Assembly: GCA_029237695.1 (NCBI GenBank)
Contig: CM055268.1
Coordinates: 56,195,131-56,259,130 of the forward strand
Source of the DNA: Conchocele bisecta
Lineage: Eukaryota > Mollusca > Bivalvia > Lucinida > Thyasiridae
DNA: 64,000 bases
Direction: 5' to 3'
Part shown: in pieces, positions 1 through 11,075 of the stretch
Numbering within the stretch: position 1 is the first letter of the stretch
Layout: every line of letters begins with the position of its first letter
Translations under genes and position numbers: made by a program
Notes under the pieces: generated by a model
Told to the model about the DNA's origin: nothing
Seen by the model: the letters and a program-made list of their open reading frames with translations, nothing else
The model's database searches: none

Positions 1-2735
1 CCGGCCTTAAATGACCTTAGCTATTGATCGGCCGTTAAACCCCAACAAACAAACAAAACACACCATCACAGTATTATCTTCTTCCTTGTGTATAGTATGC
101 CTAATATGCGTGTTCCAACTAATACGTGTTGTTCTACTACTCTTGTACCACAGTCGGTGCGATTATGATAGAAAAAAATGGGTACCCGGTAAGACATCAT
201 TCTATAGTTTCCCAGCTACATATGACGCACCATGAGAAAATGGCACGCTTGTCTTTACAATTAGTGTGACCTGAATTTGCTAGCAGTCTTGCAGCGTGGC
301 GTACAAGTCTTCCAATTTTTTATTAACCCCTATGTACCTTATAAACCTTAATATTTGGACACCATTTGTTTTGGGAAACCCCTCATACTAACCCAAACAG
401 TGTGACACTATTTTATTGTGGGAAATCATATATTTACATATATATGTTTTCCCAGAATAAATGGTATTCCAATACGGCTATTCCGGTAGCTGTAGACTAT
501 GGAAGGGGATATCCGCCACTACATTGCATGCTGCTTCATGACAATACAGTCGACCATTGTTACATGTCATCCTGCACTGCGGCTACTCGTTACTGCTTAA
601 TGAAAACTCCATCTACAACAACACCCTCTCTGTAACAGCCGCTATATATCCCATCCCAAATGGATGATTTCCTCTGTATTTAACCCTTAGACTGCTGAGC
701 ACGAACATTGTCGTCTACTGTTGCTTTGCCTTCTTTCTCAGTAAAAACATGTTTTGACAGCACTTTATAATCATTTCCATTGGAAATGATTCTAAAATGC
801 TGTCAAAGCATGTATTTGATGAGAATTATCGAAGAAAAGAAATATACAGCAGACAACAATTTTTAATTTTTAATTCATGCTTAACCTCCCTACAACAGCC
901 ACCTCTCTACAACAGCCAGTTTTGCGTCTTCCCATGGGTGGATGTTGCAGAGAGGTTGCACTGTACTAGCTGATAAGGTCAAAAACTGGAATAAGTCTTA
1001 TATTGCATCCTTATTATATACATACTTTTGATTGCCATTGAAACATAATGGTATGCAAGCCATCAAAATTGATGTCCACAAGTTCATATTGGCCACTCAT
1101 TACTGCATACAATGCTATTGNNNNNNNNNNNNNNNNNNNNNNNNNNNNNNNNNNNNNNNNNNNNNNNNNNNNNNNNNNNNNNNNNNNNNNNNNNNNNNNN
1201 NNNNNNNNNNNNNNNNNNNNNNNNNNNNNNNNNNNNNNNNNNNNNNNNNNNNNNNNNNNNNNNNNNNNNNNNNNNNNNNNNNNNNNNNNNNNNNNNNNNN
1301 NNNNNNNNNNNNNNNNNNNNNNNNNNNNNNNNNNNNNNNNNNNNNNNNNNNNNNNNNNNNNNNNNNNNNNNNNNNNNNNNNNNNNNNNNNNNNNNNNNNN
1401 NNNNNNNNNNNNNNNNNNNNNNNNNNNNNNNNNNNNNNNNNNNNNNNNNNNNNNNNNNNNNNNNNNNNNNNNNNNNNNNNNNNNNNNNNNNNNNNNNNNN
1501 NNNNNNNNNNNNNNNNNNNNNNNNNNNNNNNNNNNNNNNNNNNNNNNNNNNNNNNNNNNNNNNNNNNNNNNNNNNNNNNNNNNNNNNNNNNNNNNNNNNN
1601 NNNNNNNNNNNNNNNNNNNNCAATAGCATTGTATGGAGTAATCAGTGGCCAATATGAACTTGTGGACATCAATTTTGATGGCTTGCATACCATTATGTTT
1701 CAATGGCAAATCAGTATGTATATAATAAAAAGGATGCAATATAAGACTTATTACCAGTTTTTTGACCTTATCAGCTAGTACAGTGCAACCTCTCTGCAAC
1801 ATCCACCCATGGGAAGACGCAAAACTGGCTGTTGTAGAGAGGTGGCTGTTGTAGGGAGGTTAATGCTGAATTAAAAATTGTTGTCTGCTGTATATTTCTT
1901 TTCTTCGATAATTCTCATCAAATACATGCTTTGACATCATTTTAGAATCATTTCCAATGGAAATGATTATAAAGTGCTGTCAAAACATGTTTTTACTGAG
2001 AAAGAAGGCAAAGCAACAGTAGACGACAATGTTCGTGCTCAGCAGTCTAAGGGTTAAATACAGAGGAAATCATCCATTTGGGATATAAAATAGCGGCTGT
2101 TACAGAGAGGGTGTTGTTGTAGATGGAGTTGTCAGTAAGCAGTAACGAGTAGCCGCAGTGCAGGATGACATGTAACAATGGTCGACTGCATTGTCATGAA
2201 GCAGCATGCAATGTAGTGGCGGATATCCCCTTCCATAGTCTACAGCTACCGTAATAGCCGTATTGGAATACCATTTATTCTGGGAAAACATATATATGTA
2301 AATATATGATTTCCCACAATAAAATAGTGTCACACTGTTTGGGTTTAGTATGAGTATTTGACCCAAAACAAATGGTGTCCAAATATTAAGGTTTATAAGG
2401 TACATAGGGTTAATAAAAAATTGGAAGACTTGTACGCCACGCTGCAAGACTGCTAGCAAATTCAGGTCACACTAATTGTAAAGACAAGCGTGCCATTTTC
2501 TCATGGTGCGTCATATGTAGCTGGGAAACTATAGAATGATGTCTTACCGGGTACCCATTTTTTTCTATCATAATCGCACCGACTGTGGTACAAGAGTAGT
2601 AGAACAACACGTATTAGTTGGAACACGCATATTACGCATACTATACACAAGGAAGAAGATAATACATGTGGATGTGTTTGTTTGTTTGTTGGGGTTTAAC
2701 GGCCGATCAATAGCTAAGGTCATTTAAGGCCGGGT
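1..2735. repeat. Giant inverted repeat (about 1.1-kb arms) around a 500-N gap
   Basis: Positions 1-1120 are repeated as reverse complement at 1621-2735 with very few differences. The match continues right up to both edges of the N run. Each arm starts with the SINE-like tail (GGCCTTAAATGACC) and contains a TTAA hairpin MITE (684-880 and 1864-2053) and a piece of the CAGTGCAACCTC element. No coding sequence is convincing in the arms. Confidence 0.95.
1121..1620. other. Assembly gap (500 N)
   Basis: Exactly 500 unknown bases on the symmetry axis of the palindrome. The round number suggests a gap of unknown true length. Confidence 0.98.
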
Positions 2736-2965
2736 CAATGGTTTCGTACTAAATCCCATATATTACCTGTACAAGTACATGTTCAAGTACATGTACAATT
2801 GGGGGGTGGGGAATCCCAAAATCAGAACTGAATATTTACAATAAAAAAACAATTCAGCCCTGAAATCAGAATAGTCCTGATATGATGCCAGGTCCTCGCC
2901 ACACTAGAATCACTTGGCCGCCTCCCAAAAGCAGTAGGATCAGTAATAATCTTACTACTTTTATA
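2700..2965 (-). mobile_element. SINE-like element, diverged copy
   Basis: Shares tail, CCCAAAATCAGAACTGAAT, TTCAGCCCTGAAAT and the ATGCCAGGTCC block with the better copies at 38683 and 44151. Interrupted by a GTACATGT-rich stretch near 2770-2795. Confidence 0.6.
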
Positions 2966-2984
2966 ATGGGCAATAACCCAATTC

Positions 2985-3080
2985 AAATAAATGTGAATGT
3001 GACTGGAGAAATAGGGCTTATCACACAGTCTGATCAGGATCTGCACTGATCGCCATTCCATCAATGAAACACACGTTTAT
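2985..3080. repeat. Repeat family I, partial copy
   Basis: Contains GATCAGGATCTGCACTG and CATTCCATCAATGAAAC. The same ~110-bp block recurs near 10896, 15100, 26092, 39255, 42255, 43255 and 47810. Confidence 0.6.
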
Positions 3081-3170
3081 ATAATAGGTAAACTTTTTAA
3101 AAAGAAAAACAAGAAATATGGACTGTCGGTAAACAATGCCTGCTGTCGTGGCCGAAAAATGATGGTTTAA

Positions 3171-3373
3171 CCCTTACAGTGCTGAATTAAAATTTGTTGT
3201 ATGCTGTTTATTTTTTATTTTCCATTTTTCTTATCAAAAATATGATTTGACAGCACTTTATAATCATTTTCAATGGAAATGATTCTAAAATGCTGCCAAA
3301 CCATGTTTTTATTCAGAGAAAATACAAAATAAGAAACAGCAGACGACAATTTTCGGTTCCCGCCTTTTAAGGG
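3171..3373. mobile_element. TTAA hairpin MITE, family B
   Basis: Near-palindromic 200-bp unit, CCCTTACAGTGCTGAA at one end and its complement at the other, flanked by TTAA on both sides (3167-3170, 3374-3377). The TTAA target and CCCT ends fit a piggyBac-type non-autonomous element. Other copies: 684, 1864, 48409, 58707, 58975, 61153, and degenerate ones near 11560, 25790 and 44990. Confidence 0.8.
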
Positions 3374-3567
3374 TTAATACCAAATTAGAATTTAAAGGCA
3401 CGATTGGTTGATAGATGTCATTTATTGTACATGAAGCGAACAATTAGAGACAGTGGCTTTAATATCCGACGTTGCATAGGAAGTAAAAGTTGAAGTTTAT
3501 ATCATTTGTGCATAATCCAGTAACTTTTATTACATTAAAATACATTTCATTATCTTTCGTTAATTAA

Positions 3568-3927
3568 CCCTTTCAACACCACAGGCCTGTATAGTGGTAT
3601 TGGCAAACAGTGTAGATCCAGGATCTGCACTTTTTGAGAACAAAAAAACACCCCCTCCCCATTTTCATAAATGGACCAGTCTGAAAATCATTTTGTGACA
3701 ATTGGATTGGTTGCAAAATTAACATATCAATTTCATTCCCAGTTACTTTGGGGTGAAAATGATTTTCAGACTGGTCCATTTATCAAAAGGGTATGTTTTT
3801 GTTCTCAAAAATATTAAAATTACTTGCAAAAAGTGCAGATCCTGATGAGACGGCTCGTCACGAGCCGGCTCATCTGGATCTACACTGTTTGCAAATACCA
3901 CTATACAGGCCTGCGGTGATGTAAGGG
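3568..3927. mobile_element. TTAA hairpin MITE, family G
   Basis: Begins TTAA|CCCTTTCAACACC, ends with the complement (GGTGATGTAAGGG). Nested palindromes inside: GGACCAGTCTGAAAATCATTTT and a core with GACGGCTCGTCACGAGCCGG. A related copy lies at 59184-59350. Confidence 0.7.
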
Positions 3928-4018
3928 TTTATTAAAAAGAAATGTTAGAAATGAATGCAAGTCTATGGGATTTTCATTTTTTTATATCTATGGCCAATGA
4001 TTGTACTATGGTACAAAC

Positions 4019-4236
4019 CTGGATTGGTAAACTGATAATCGGATAATCGCGATCCTCAGCTGTGGCTGAGTTATCAGGAGCGATGGCGATATTTGTCTGG
4101 TGCAGAACGTCGCCGTCCATGTGTGGTGGGGTAACATACACGTTGCGCCCGGACAGTCGGTGTGGGTCGCGGATGAGGCCCACCATACTGCCCGCCATAC
4201 TCAGCTCCTCATCCTCCAGCATGATGTCAGCCTTCT
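4019..4236 (-). CDS. ABCA exon 20 of window: C-terminal tail
   Basis: Acceptor TTGTAG; phase 2 continues exon 19 exactly (A|AG). It encodes KADIMLEDEELSMAGSMVGL, then HRLSGRNVYVTPPHMDG and QTNIAIAPDN, with GC-rich codons unlike the AT-rich intron. The tail has no match I recognise in vertebrate ABCA1. It either splices at CAG|GTTTGT (4018) or reads on to a stop ending at 3974, with AATAAA on this strand near 3930. The assignment rests on phase and position. Confidence 0.72.
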
Positions 4237-4254
4237 CTACAACACGCCATGGCC

Positions 4255-4561
4255 AGTAGCCTATTTCACCAACATGGCAAAGTATACTTTTCTAGCAAAG
4301 TATACTTTTGAGGGAGAAATTTTCAATTTTAGGATAAATTTATTAATTTTTATTATACTGAATTTATTACATTATCACAGCCATTATGGCTGTGATAATG
4401 TAATAAATTCAGTATAATAATTCTGCATACTTTTAATCAACAAATATATGCAGTCGTTAGTTCTATATGAAATAATGCTTTTCGGGAAAAATAAATGATT
4501 TCTCCCTCAAAGTATACTTTGCTAGAAAAGTATACTTTGCAATTTTGATGAAATCGGCTAC
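4255..4561. mobile_element. Hairpin MITE family A, full copy
   Basis: About 305 bp, symmetric around CACAGCCATTATGGCTGTG. The arms carry TAGCAAAGTATACTTT and end in TAGCC(T/G)ATTTCA. It ends about 18 bp upstream of the splice acceptor of ABCA exon 20. Confidence 0.85.
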
Positions 4562-5125
4562 AGAGGTTATAACACTTGAACCATTTCTCCTGCCATAAAT
4601 TTTCCTGTTTTAAATTTTCACCCCCTGATTTTTTACAATCTTAAAAATCATTTCTGAATGCAAATGTTATGATATTCTCAAGCAATTTAAGTATGTGTCA
4701 TTGCCATTTTCACACACTTAGCATAAAGTCTGGGTTTCAGAACACTGGCTCCATGATTAGAGTGTGAAAGTAAGCTGACCATTGTCAACGTGTCAAAGTG
4801 TCATTTGTTTGCCCATATTGGCAGTTGTCGGGGATAATCTGGTATAGTATTGATAGGATACAATCATTTGCAGCAGTTGTAGAGATGGTACGCAAAACCT
4901 TTAATACAAACTTCTAAGCAATTTGACATTGACCTTGGGAATGCAGGCCACATGGGTGGGCTATGGAATGAAAATATGGATCAGGGTAAACAGAAATATG
5001 AAGTTTGAAGTCAATCAGACTTAAGGTTGCAGAGATAATAGGTATCTGAAAACTTTAACGCAAATCAGACGGACAGACGGACAACGCTAAACCTCATACG
5101 AGACATGCCATGTGATTTTGTACCT
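4562..5125. other. Intron, low-information stretch
   Basis: No gene seen. From about 4880 to 5090 it holds a degenerate repeat with GACCTTGGGAATGC and GACGGACAGACGGAC of pearl-like type; 5098-5130 is the end motif of MITE family F. Confidence 0.5.
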
Positions 5126-5127
5126 TT

Positions 5128-5340
5128 GGACGGGGGACACTCAAAATCCCCTTCATTCATAATCCCCTTCACTGAAAAATTACAGGGGTATCATAATCCC
5201 CTTCATAGTTTTGCAGGGGCTATCATAATCCCTTTAATATTTTTGCAGGGGCTATCATAATCCCCTCCATCGTTTTTGCAGGGGCTATCATAATCCCGTT
5301 CATGATTTTAACAGGGCTATCATAATCCCCTCCATGGGAA
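5128..5340. repeat. Tandem repeat, ~35-bp unit
   Basis: Five to six copies of a unit with AGGGGCTATCATAATCCCC. Units differ by a few bases; no coding sense in any frame. Confidence 0.8.
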
Positions 5341-5473
5341 TGGGTTTAGTAAGGTCATATCAAATATCAATTTAATTGTGTGAAATAGCTTTAGTGTGAT
5401 ATTTTAAATCTTAGACGACATCTGCGTAATATCATTAAATAAGTTTACAAAAGTTACAATATTTTTCATAAAT

Positions 5474-6910
5474 AAAATAACAAGAAACGAGGCAAAGCCA
5501 CGAAGGCCAGGTTTTTTCCAAGCATAGACACTTGGATAACATAATTATACCCACATTTTGTAGACTAGATGGCCGTGGCCTGCATGTCGCGCCTTGGGGC
5601 GAGGCATGGACACTAAAAAAATAGATATAGTAGATGGAAAAACTTTAACGAAAAAACTTTAACCGGACACACGGACGAACGTATGCCAAAATGCCGACGA
5701 TATCGCGCTTTCCGCAAGCAGGTGTGACAATGATGATAAACACCCATGTGAAGTATCAAGGTATTGGGTGAAGCAGTTGCAGAGATATAGTACACGAAAA
5801 AACTTTAACAAAAAATTCAAAGTAATTTGACCTTGACATTGGGCACAGGATCGCGTTTTTCCGCAAGCAGGTGCGACAATGATGATAAACACCCATGTGA
5901 AGTATCAAGGTATTGGGTGAAGCAGTTGCAGAGATATAGTACACGAAAAAAACTTTAACAAAAAAAATTCAAAGTAATTTGACCTTGACATTGGGCACAG
6001 GATCGCGTTTTCCGCAAGCAGGTGCGACAATGATGATAAACACCCATGTGAAGTATCAAGGTATTGGGTGAAGCAGTTGCAGAGATATAGTACACGAAAA
6101 AACTTTAACAAAAAAATTCAAAGTAATTTGACCTTGACATTGGGCACAGGATCGCGCTTTCCGCAAGCAGGTGCGACAATGATGATAAACACCCATGTGA
6201 AGTATCAAGGTATTTGGGTGAAGAAGTTGCAGAGATATAGTACACGAAAAAACTTTAACAAAAAAATTCAAAGTAATTTGACCTTGACATTGGGCACAGG
6301 GGCCGCACGGTTGGGGGTTAGAATGAAAATATGGATGATGATAAACACCCATGTGAAGTTTCAAGGTAATGGGCGAAGCAGTTGCAGAGATATAGTATAA
6401 ACGAAAAAGTTTTAACCAAAAAACTTTAACCAGACGTACGTTAAAAAGTTAACGTTGAAAATGGCTAAGTCACTTACGTAGAAATAATAGGTGACGGTAA
6501 AAAAAATGGTCACATGTTGGATAGTTGTATGTGGTAGGCACCCCTTGGTTATGAAGCTGTGAAAGTTTGGTGGTCCTAGGTGGTACAGTACCAAAGAAAT
6601 GGACTTAAACACGAAAACTTAACATTGTAAACGCGAAAACTTAACATTGAAAATGGCTAAGTCGACTACGCGGAAAAAATGGGTCAAGTTAAAAAAAAAG
6701 TAACATGTTGGATAGTGATATGTGGAGTGGGCACCCCTTGATTATGAAGCTGTGAAAGTTTGGTGGTCCTAGGTGGTACAGTAACAAAGAAATGGACTCA
6801 AACACGAAAACTTAACATTGATTGTGGACGCGCCGCCCGCCCCGCCCGCCCGCCCGCCCGGCTTTCGCCAATCCAATAGCCTGGATTTTTTTTCAAAAAA
6901 CCTGGCTAAA
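5474..6910. mobile_element. Pearl-like composite element, clean copy
   Basis: Starts ACAAGAAACGAGGCAAAGCC and ends near CCTGGCTAAAA. Contains ATGGCCGTGGCCTGCATGTC, then about four tandem ~148-bp core units (5705-6300) each with TTTGACCTTGACATTGGG, then two ~190-bp units (6440-6830), then a CCCG-rich run. Core tandem repeats plus GACG/GTAC microsatellites are typical of bivalve pearl elements (now often grouped with Helentron-associated elements). The core units are nearly identical to each other. Confidence 0.7.
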
Positions 6911-7080
6911 AAGTAGATAAAGTACATGCGGAATATAATTCTACATGTACCGGTACTCTTGTCTATTTTTTATGCCATTTACGGTAAATATTGTAAATTT
7001 TGTAAACGTATATTTCATGAAATTGCGCAGATGTCCGAAGATACCAAATCACATGGCGTGTCTCATATGCTGATACTGAC
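6905..7080. mobile_element. MITE family F, copy
   Basis: Ends with CCAAATCACATGGCGTGTCTCAT, the complement of the GAGACATGCCATGTGATTTT motif at other copies. Sits directly downstream of ABCA exon 19 donor. Confidence 0.65.
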
Positions 7081-7096
7081 ACGAAGCGACGCTTAC

Positions 7097-7181
7097 TTTT
7101 GTATCCCACAAGGTCGTCTTGTAGTTCATCCATTTCGTCATCTGCTATGTCTGTCTGCTGTTTCGCAAAGTTGATAAATAC
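7097..7181 (-). CDS. ABCA exon 19 of window: VFINFAKQQ exon
   Basis: 85-bp exon with acceptor ATTGTAG and donor AAA|GTAAGC. It encodes VFINFAKQQTDIADDEMDEL then a short acidic stretch. ABCA1 has VFVNFAKDQSDDD directly after LDQ, which is how the previous exon ends. It lies between two copies of MITE family F. Ends one base into a Lys codon. Confidence 0.92.
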
Positions 7182-7254
7182 CTACAATACACAGGCCATT
7201 ACACATCACACGTTTAATTACTATAACCCCCTTAGTAACTATTTGGATAAAATC

Positions 7255-7465
7255 GGGACATGCCATGTGATTTTGTACCTAAGAACAATGTGTGATTTTT
7301 CATGAAATATATTTACAGAAACTTTGATATTTTCTGTAAATGACGTCGAAAGAGGACAACATTTTCAAAGCAAATGTGGAATTTGTCGACAGCATTTACA
7401 GGATGTATCATAATTTTTGTAAATAATTTCATGAGATATCGCACATGTTCTTAGGTACAAAATCA
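7255..7465. mobile_element. MITE family F, copy
   Basis: Inverted arms: CATGCCATGTGATTTTGTACC at the left and CTTAGGTACAAAATC at the right, with ATTTTCTGTAAATGACG inside. No coding content. Confidence 0.7.
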
Positions 7466-7607
7466 ATTTATTCTGCGAAACACATATAAATAAATTGTGT
7501 TTACACACACCCGACCCAGTGGTCATATCGAGGATCTTGCACGAGCCATGGCTCAGATATTTAGTAAGCCAGTTTAATGATTTCATCAGGAATGAGGTTA
7601 TTCTTAT

Positions 7608-8525
7608 GAATAAGGCTGGTCTATTAAATACAGTCTATTAAACAGACCAGCCTTCTTCAATAGAAAGGCACCGTTCCTTATATATAAATAAATATACCAG
7701 CCTTATTCATCAGAATAGCCTCGTTCCTTATTAAATAGACCAGCCTTATTCATAATAGCCTCGTTCCTTATTAAATAGACCAGCCTTATTCATAATAGCC
7801 TTGTTCCTTATTAAATAGACCAGCCTTATTCATTAGAATAGCCTCGTTCCTTATGAATTAGACCAGGTTTATTCAGAAGAATAGCCTCGTTCCTTATTAA
7901 TTAGACCAGTCTTATTCATGAGAATAGCCTCGTTCCTTATTAAATAGACCAGTCTTATTCATGAGAATAGCCTCGTTCCATTATTAAATAGACCAGTCTT
8001 ATTCATGAGAATAGCCTCGTTCCTTATTATAGACCAGTCTTATTCATGAGAATAGCCTCGTTCCTTATTAAATAGACCAGTCTTATTCATGAGAATAGCC
8101 TCGTTCCTTATTAAATAGACCAGTCTTATTCATGAGAATAGCCTCGTTCCTTATTAAATAGACCAGTCTTATTCATGAGAATAGCCTCGTTCCTTATTAA
8201 ATAGACCAGTCTTATTCATGAGAATAGCCTCGTTCCTTATTAAATAGACCAGTCTTATTCATGAGAATAGCCTCGTTCCTTATTAAATAGACCAGTCTTA
8301 TTCATGAGAATAGCCTCGTTCCTTATTAAATAGACCAGTCTTATTCATGAGAATAGCCTCGTTCCTTATTAAATAGACCAGTCTTATTCATGAGAATAGC
8401 CTCGTTCCTTATTAAATAGACCAGTCTTATTCATGAGAATAGCCTCGTTCCTTATTAAATAGACCAGTCTTATTCATGAGAATAGCCTCGTTCCTTATTA
8501 AATAGACCAGTCTTATTCATAATCA
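7608..8525. repeat. 43-bp minisatellite in ABCA intron
   Basis: About 20 head-to-tail copies of a unit containing GAATAGCCTCGTTCC and GACCAGTCTTATTCATGA. Copies before 7900 differ in length and sequence; those from 7910 to 8515 are almost identical, indicating recent homogenisation. Lies between ABCA exons 19 and 18. Confidence 0.93.
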
Positions 8526-8560
8526 TAGCCTCCTTATGAGTCTATTATGTTCACACACAC

Positions 8561-8801
8561 CTGATCCAGCGTGGTCTGGGACACCGAGTAATCCTCGATA
8601 TTGAGCCTCTCTCGGACGGCCTCGATGTAGCCGAACACCGCGGAGAGCTTCACGTCAGACCCGAGCTGGTACTGCAGCATGTTGTGGTGCTTCTCCTTCA
8701 GTACGGAGCTTGGGAACTGGCCGTTGATGAACGCCATCACTGGCTCCATGTCCGGGGACTCGCCAGACACCCGCAGTATCACAGTGTAGCCATCGCCAAA
8801 C
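8561..8801 (-). CDS. ABCA exon 18 of window: post-NBD2 regulatory domain
   Basis: Clean 241-bp exon (GTGTAG acceptor, CAG|GTGTGT donor). It encodes RFGDGYTVILRV, FPSSVLKEKHHNMLQYQL and IEDYSVSQTTLDQ, all hallmark ABCA motifs of the domain that follows NBD2 (FGDGYT, VLKEKH.NMLQYQL, IEDYSVSQTTLDQV in ABCA1). A 43-bp minisatellite starts about 35 bp downstream of the donor. Confidence 0.96.
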
Positions 8802-8973
8802 CTACACGACATGCCATATAAACTTTCTATTTATGTAAATATCATTTCAAGTCTCAGCTGCCCGATCCTATTTTAACAAACTGCTGTAACTGCTAGCTAT
8901 TCTAGAATCACTCCTACTCAAATATCACATCACATTGGCCAATCCCCCATATGATTTCATGAATAAAACGGTG

Positions 8974-9716
8974 TTACTGCTTGCTATTCTAGAATCACTA
9001 CTGTCTGTTCCACGTTTTGCTGCCGACAATATTTTGGCCATTAAAAACATTAAAACTTAAACATATTTAAATTTAAGGACTTTTTCATCAATAACAAAAA
9101 AGTTGCCCTCCCCAAAAAAAATTATTTGATGAAATTCTGTCAAATATTGATTTTATTGCGAAAAAAATATTTTTTTAAATAAATATTTATTTGTGGACCG
9201 ATTTTCAAAATCTTTTGTTTTCTTAGTTACATCATGTCCAAGCTATCTAGCCAGGGTTTGGATGCAATTTTTTTACTCCTCCCCTACCTCTTCCCCCCTG
9301 TTAAATCTTTTTTCGATATAAAATCAATATTTAATAGAATTGCATCAAACAAATTTTTTTGGGGAGGGTCACTCTTTTGTTATTGGTTAAAAAGTACTTA
9401 CATTTAAATATATTTTCAATTTCATTTGTTTAACCCATTACAGGCGGAATACACTTTTAGTAGTATGAACCTTTTGAGAGAAAAATATCCCTATTTTCTT
9501 TATATCCTTTGGAAAGTATATGTTGTTACCACTCATTTGAACCGTCTCAACGAGACGGTTCAAATGAGTGGTAACAACATATACCTTTATCGATGAATGA
9601 AGAAAATAATGAGATTTTTTCAACAAAAATCAGAGTATCCTCAGCATGAAATGGGTTAATAGCCAAAGGTTTGTGGAACAGACAGTAGTGTGATTCTAGA
9701 AAAGCTAGCAGTTACA
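8974..9716. mobile_element. TIR element with nested TTAA MITE
   Basis: Inverted ends of ~45 bp: TTCTAGAATCACTACTGTC at 8988 and its complement near 9680-9700. A family H MITE (9434-9655) is nested inside. A solo palindromic end copy lies at 9878-9950. No ORF encodes a transposase. Confidence 0.65.
9434..9655. mobile_element. TTAA hairpin MITE, family H
   Basis: TTAA|CCCATTACAGGCGG ... ATGAAATGGG|TTAA. Central palindrome: TTTGAACCGTCTC, ACGAGACGG and complement. The same hairpin recurs at 40475-40535 and 63303-63362. Confidence 0.75.
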
Positions 9717-9774
9717 TTCAGTTCTTCAGCTAAAAGCACATGGTACATAGGTTTCTCAAGATCAAAGGGTAGCC

Positions 9775-9830
9775 ATTACCAATCCTACACGACATGCGAT
9801 ATAAATCTTTCTAATTTATGTACATATCAC
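9775..9830. repeat. Duplicate of intron edge next to ABCA exon 18
   Basis: Resembles 8795-8850 (CCTACACGACATGC then ATATAAA..TTTCTA), so a short piece of the exon 18 acceptor region was copied about 1 kb upstream. It has no exon attached. Confidence 0.5.
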
Positions 9831-9877
9831 ATCAAGTCTCCGTTTCCCAATCACAATGATTATCTTTTATGACAAAC

Positions 9878-9950
9878 AGTTGCTACTGCTCGCTATTCTA
9901 GAATCAATACTCGGTAGTGAGTCTAGAATAGCTAGCAGTAACAGTCAGTA
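9878..9950. repeat. Solo palindrome of the 8974 element end
   Basis: GCTATTCTAGAATCAATAC followed by its complement; the outer arm matches the 8974-9716 TIR. Confidence 0.6.
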
Positions 9951-9974
9951 GCTTATTTGACCAACATTACAAGT

Positions 9975-10080
9975 ATACTTAACTTGCTAATTACACTTTG
10001 AGAGAGAAATTTTCAATTTAAGGATAAATTTATTAATTTTTATTATACTGCATTTATTACATTATCACAGCCATTTTGAT
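9975..10080. mobile_element. MITE family A, left half only
   Basis: Left arm and part of the core (ATTACATTATCACAGCC), then it breaks into the family J hairpin. Confidence 0.7.
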
Positions 10081-10094
10081 GCAGTATCGTAATA

Positions 10095-10172
10095 ACCCTA
10101 AATATTCGGACACCATTTGTTTTGGGAAACCCCTAGGGGTTTCCCAAAACAAATTGTATCCAAATATATTGT
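10095..10172. mobile_element. Hairpin MITE family J
   Basis: Palindrome around GGGAAACCCCTAGGGGTTTCCC. Arms contain TTCGGACACCATTTG and its relative. The same family flanks the 7.9-kb transposon at 50042 and lies in the giant palindrome near 350 and 2360. Confidence 0.75.
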
Positions 10173-10355
10173 TACCGGTATTGTGATAAATCAATACCTC
10201 GTGTACAACCATACAAATTCTAAACATTGGAACAATCTTTGTTGTCGGACACCATATATTCTTATGTGTTTCCTACATTAAATTGAATCTGAAAATTCAG
10301 GGTTAATACGGCACTTTTTTTTCTGCGGGCTGCTACATGTATCATGTATACGGAC

Positions 10356-10448
10356 CTGTTTTTGAGGTGCTGTATACTGCCCATACAGCGGAATGTACCA
10401 TTCACCATAATGGCCAGCCGTCCACACAAGGCCTCGCACTCCTCCATA
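10356..10448 (-). CDS. ABCA exon 17 of window: end of NBD2
   Basis: Clean 93-bp exon (TTTCAG acceptor, CAG|GTCCGT donor). It encodes [18 protein letters not shown] then [17 protein letters not shown]1 has [31 protein letters not shown], an almost identical match that closes the nucleotide-binding domain. Phases fit exons 16 and 18. Confidence 0.96.
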
Positions 10449-10465
10449 CTGAAACACACACAATC

Positions 10466-10735
10466 GTAATATGAGACGAGCCATGTGATTCTGTACCCAA
10501 GAATATGTGCGATTTTTAATTAAAAATGTTGACCAAATTTAGTATATTTTCCGTGAATGCTGTCGAAAGTTGACAAAATTTTCATAGCAAATGTGGTTTT
10601 TAATTAAAAATCGTGACCAAATTTACTATATTTTCCGTAAATGATGTTGAAAGTTGAAATTCAATTCCGCATTTGCTATGAAAATTTCGTCATCATGTTC
10701 TTAGGTACAAAATCACATGGCATAGGATTTTATAC
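10466..10735. mobile_element. MITE family F, copy
   Basis: GAGACGAGCCATGTGATTC at the left, complement with GTACAAAATCACATGGCAT at the right. Starts about 17 bp upstream of the exon 17 acceptor. Confidence 0.7.
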
Positions 10736-10895
10736 TTAAGAAGATGTGCGATTTTTCATGAAACATATTTACATACTCCAAACTGAAACACACACAATTG
10801 TAATATTGGTTCAACATTTATAAAGTTTAATTTATTTTTAAAAAATTAATTATTTTACAATGATTACAAAGATATGCAAGAGCATGACGAAGCAT

Positions 10896-11010
10896 GTATC
10901 ATTGATGGAATGGCGAACAGTGCATATCCTGATCAGACTGTGTGGATGCACAGGCTGATCTGGATCTACACTGATCGCAAAACCGATAACCCTCACTTCT
11001 GCAGTCACAG
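10896..11010. repeat. Repeat family I, copy
   Basis: TGGAATGGCGAACAGTGC, then CAGGCTGATCTGGATC. Reverse orientation relative to 2985. Confidence 0.6.
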
Positions 11011-11075
11011 CCACATATTCCTTTAACTTTTATAATATTTTTAAATGTTAATTATTTTACAATAATTACATACAG

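Noticed and set aside
1014..1802. Open frames spanning the N run
   Set aside because: They exist only because N codons contain no stops.
7608..8525. Regularly spaced 43-bp repeats as a CRISPR array
   Set aside because: Units abut with no unique spacers, and the context is an animal intron; it is a minisatellite.
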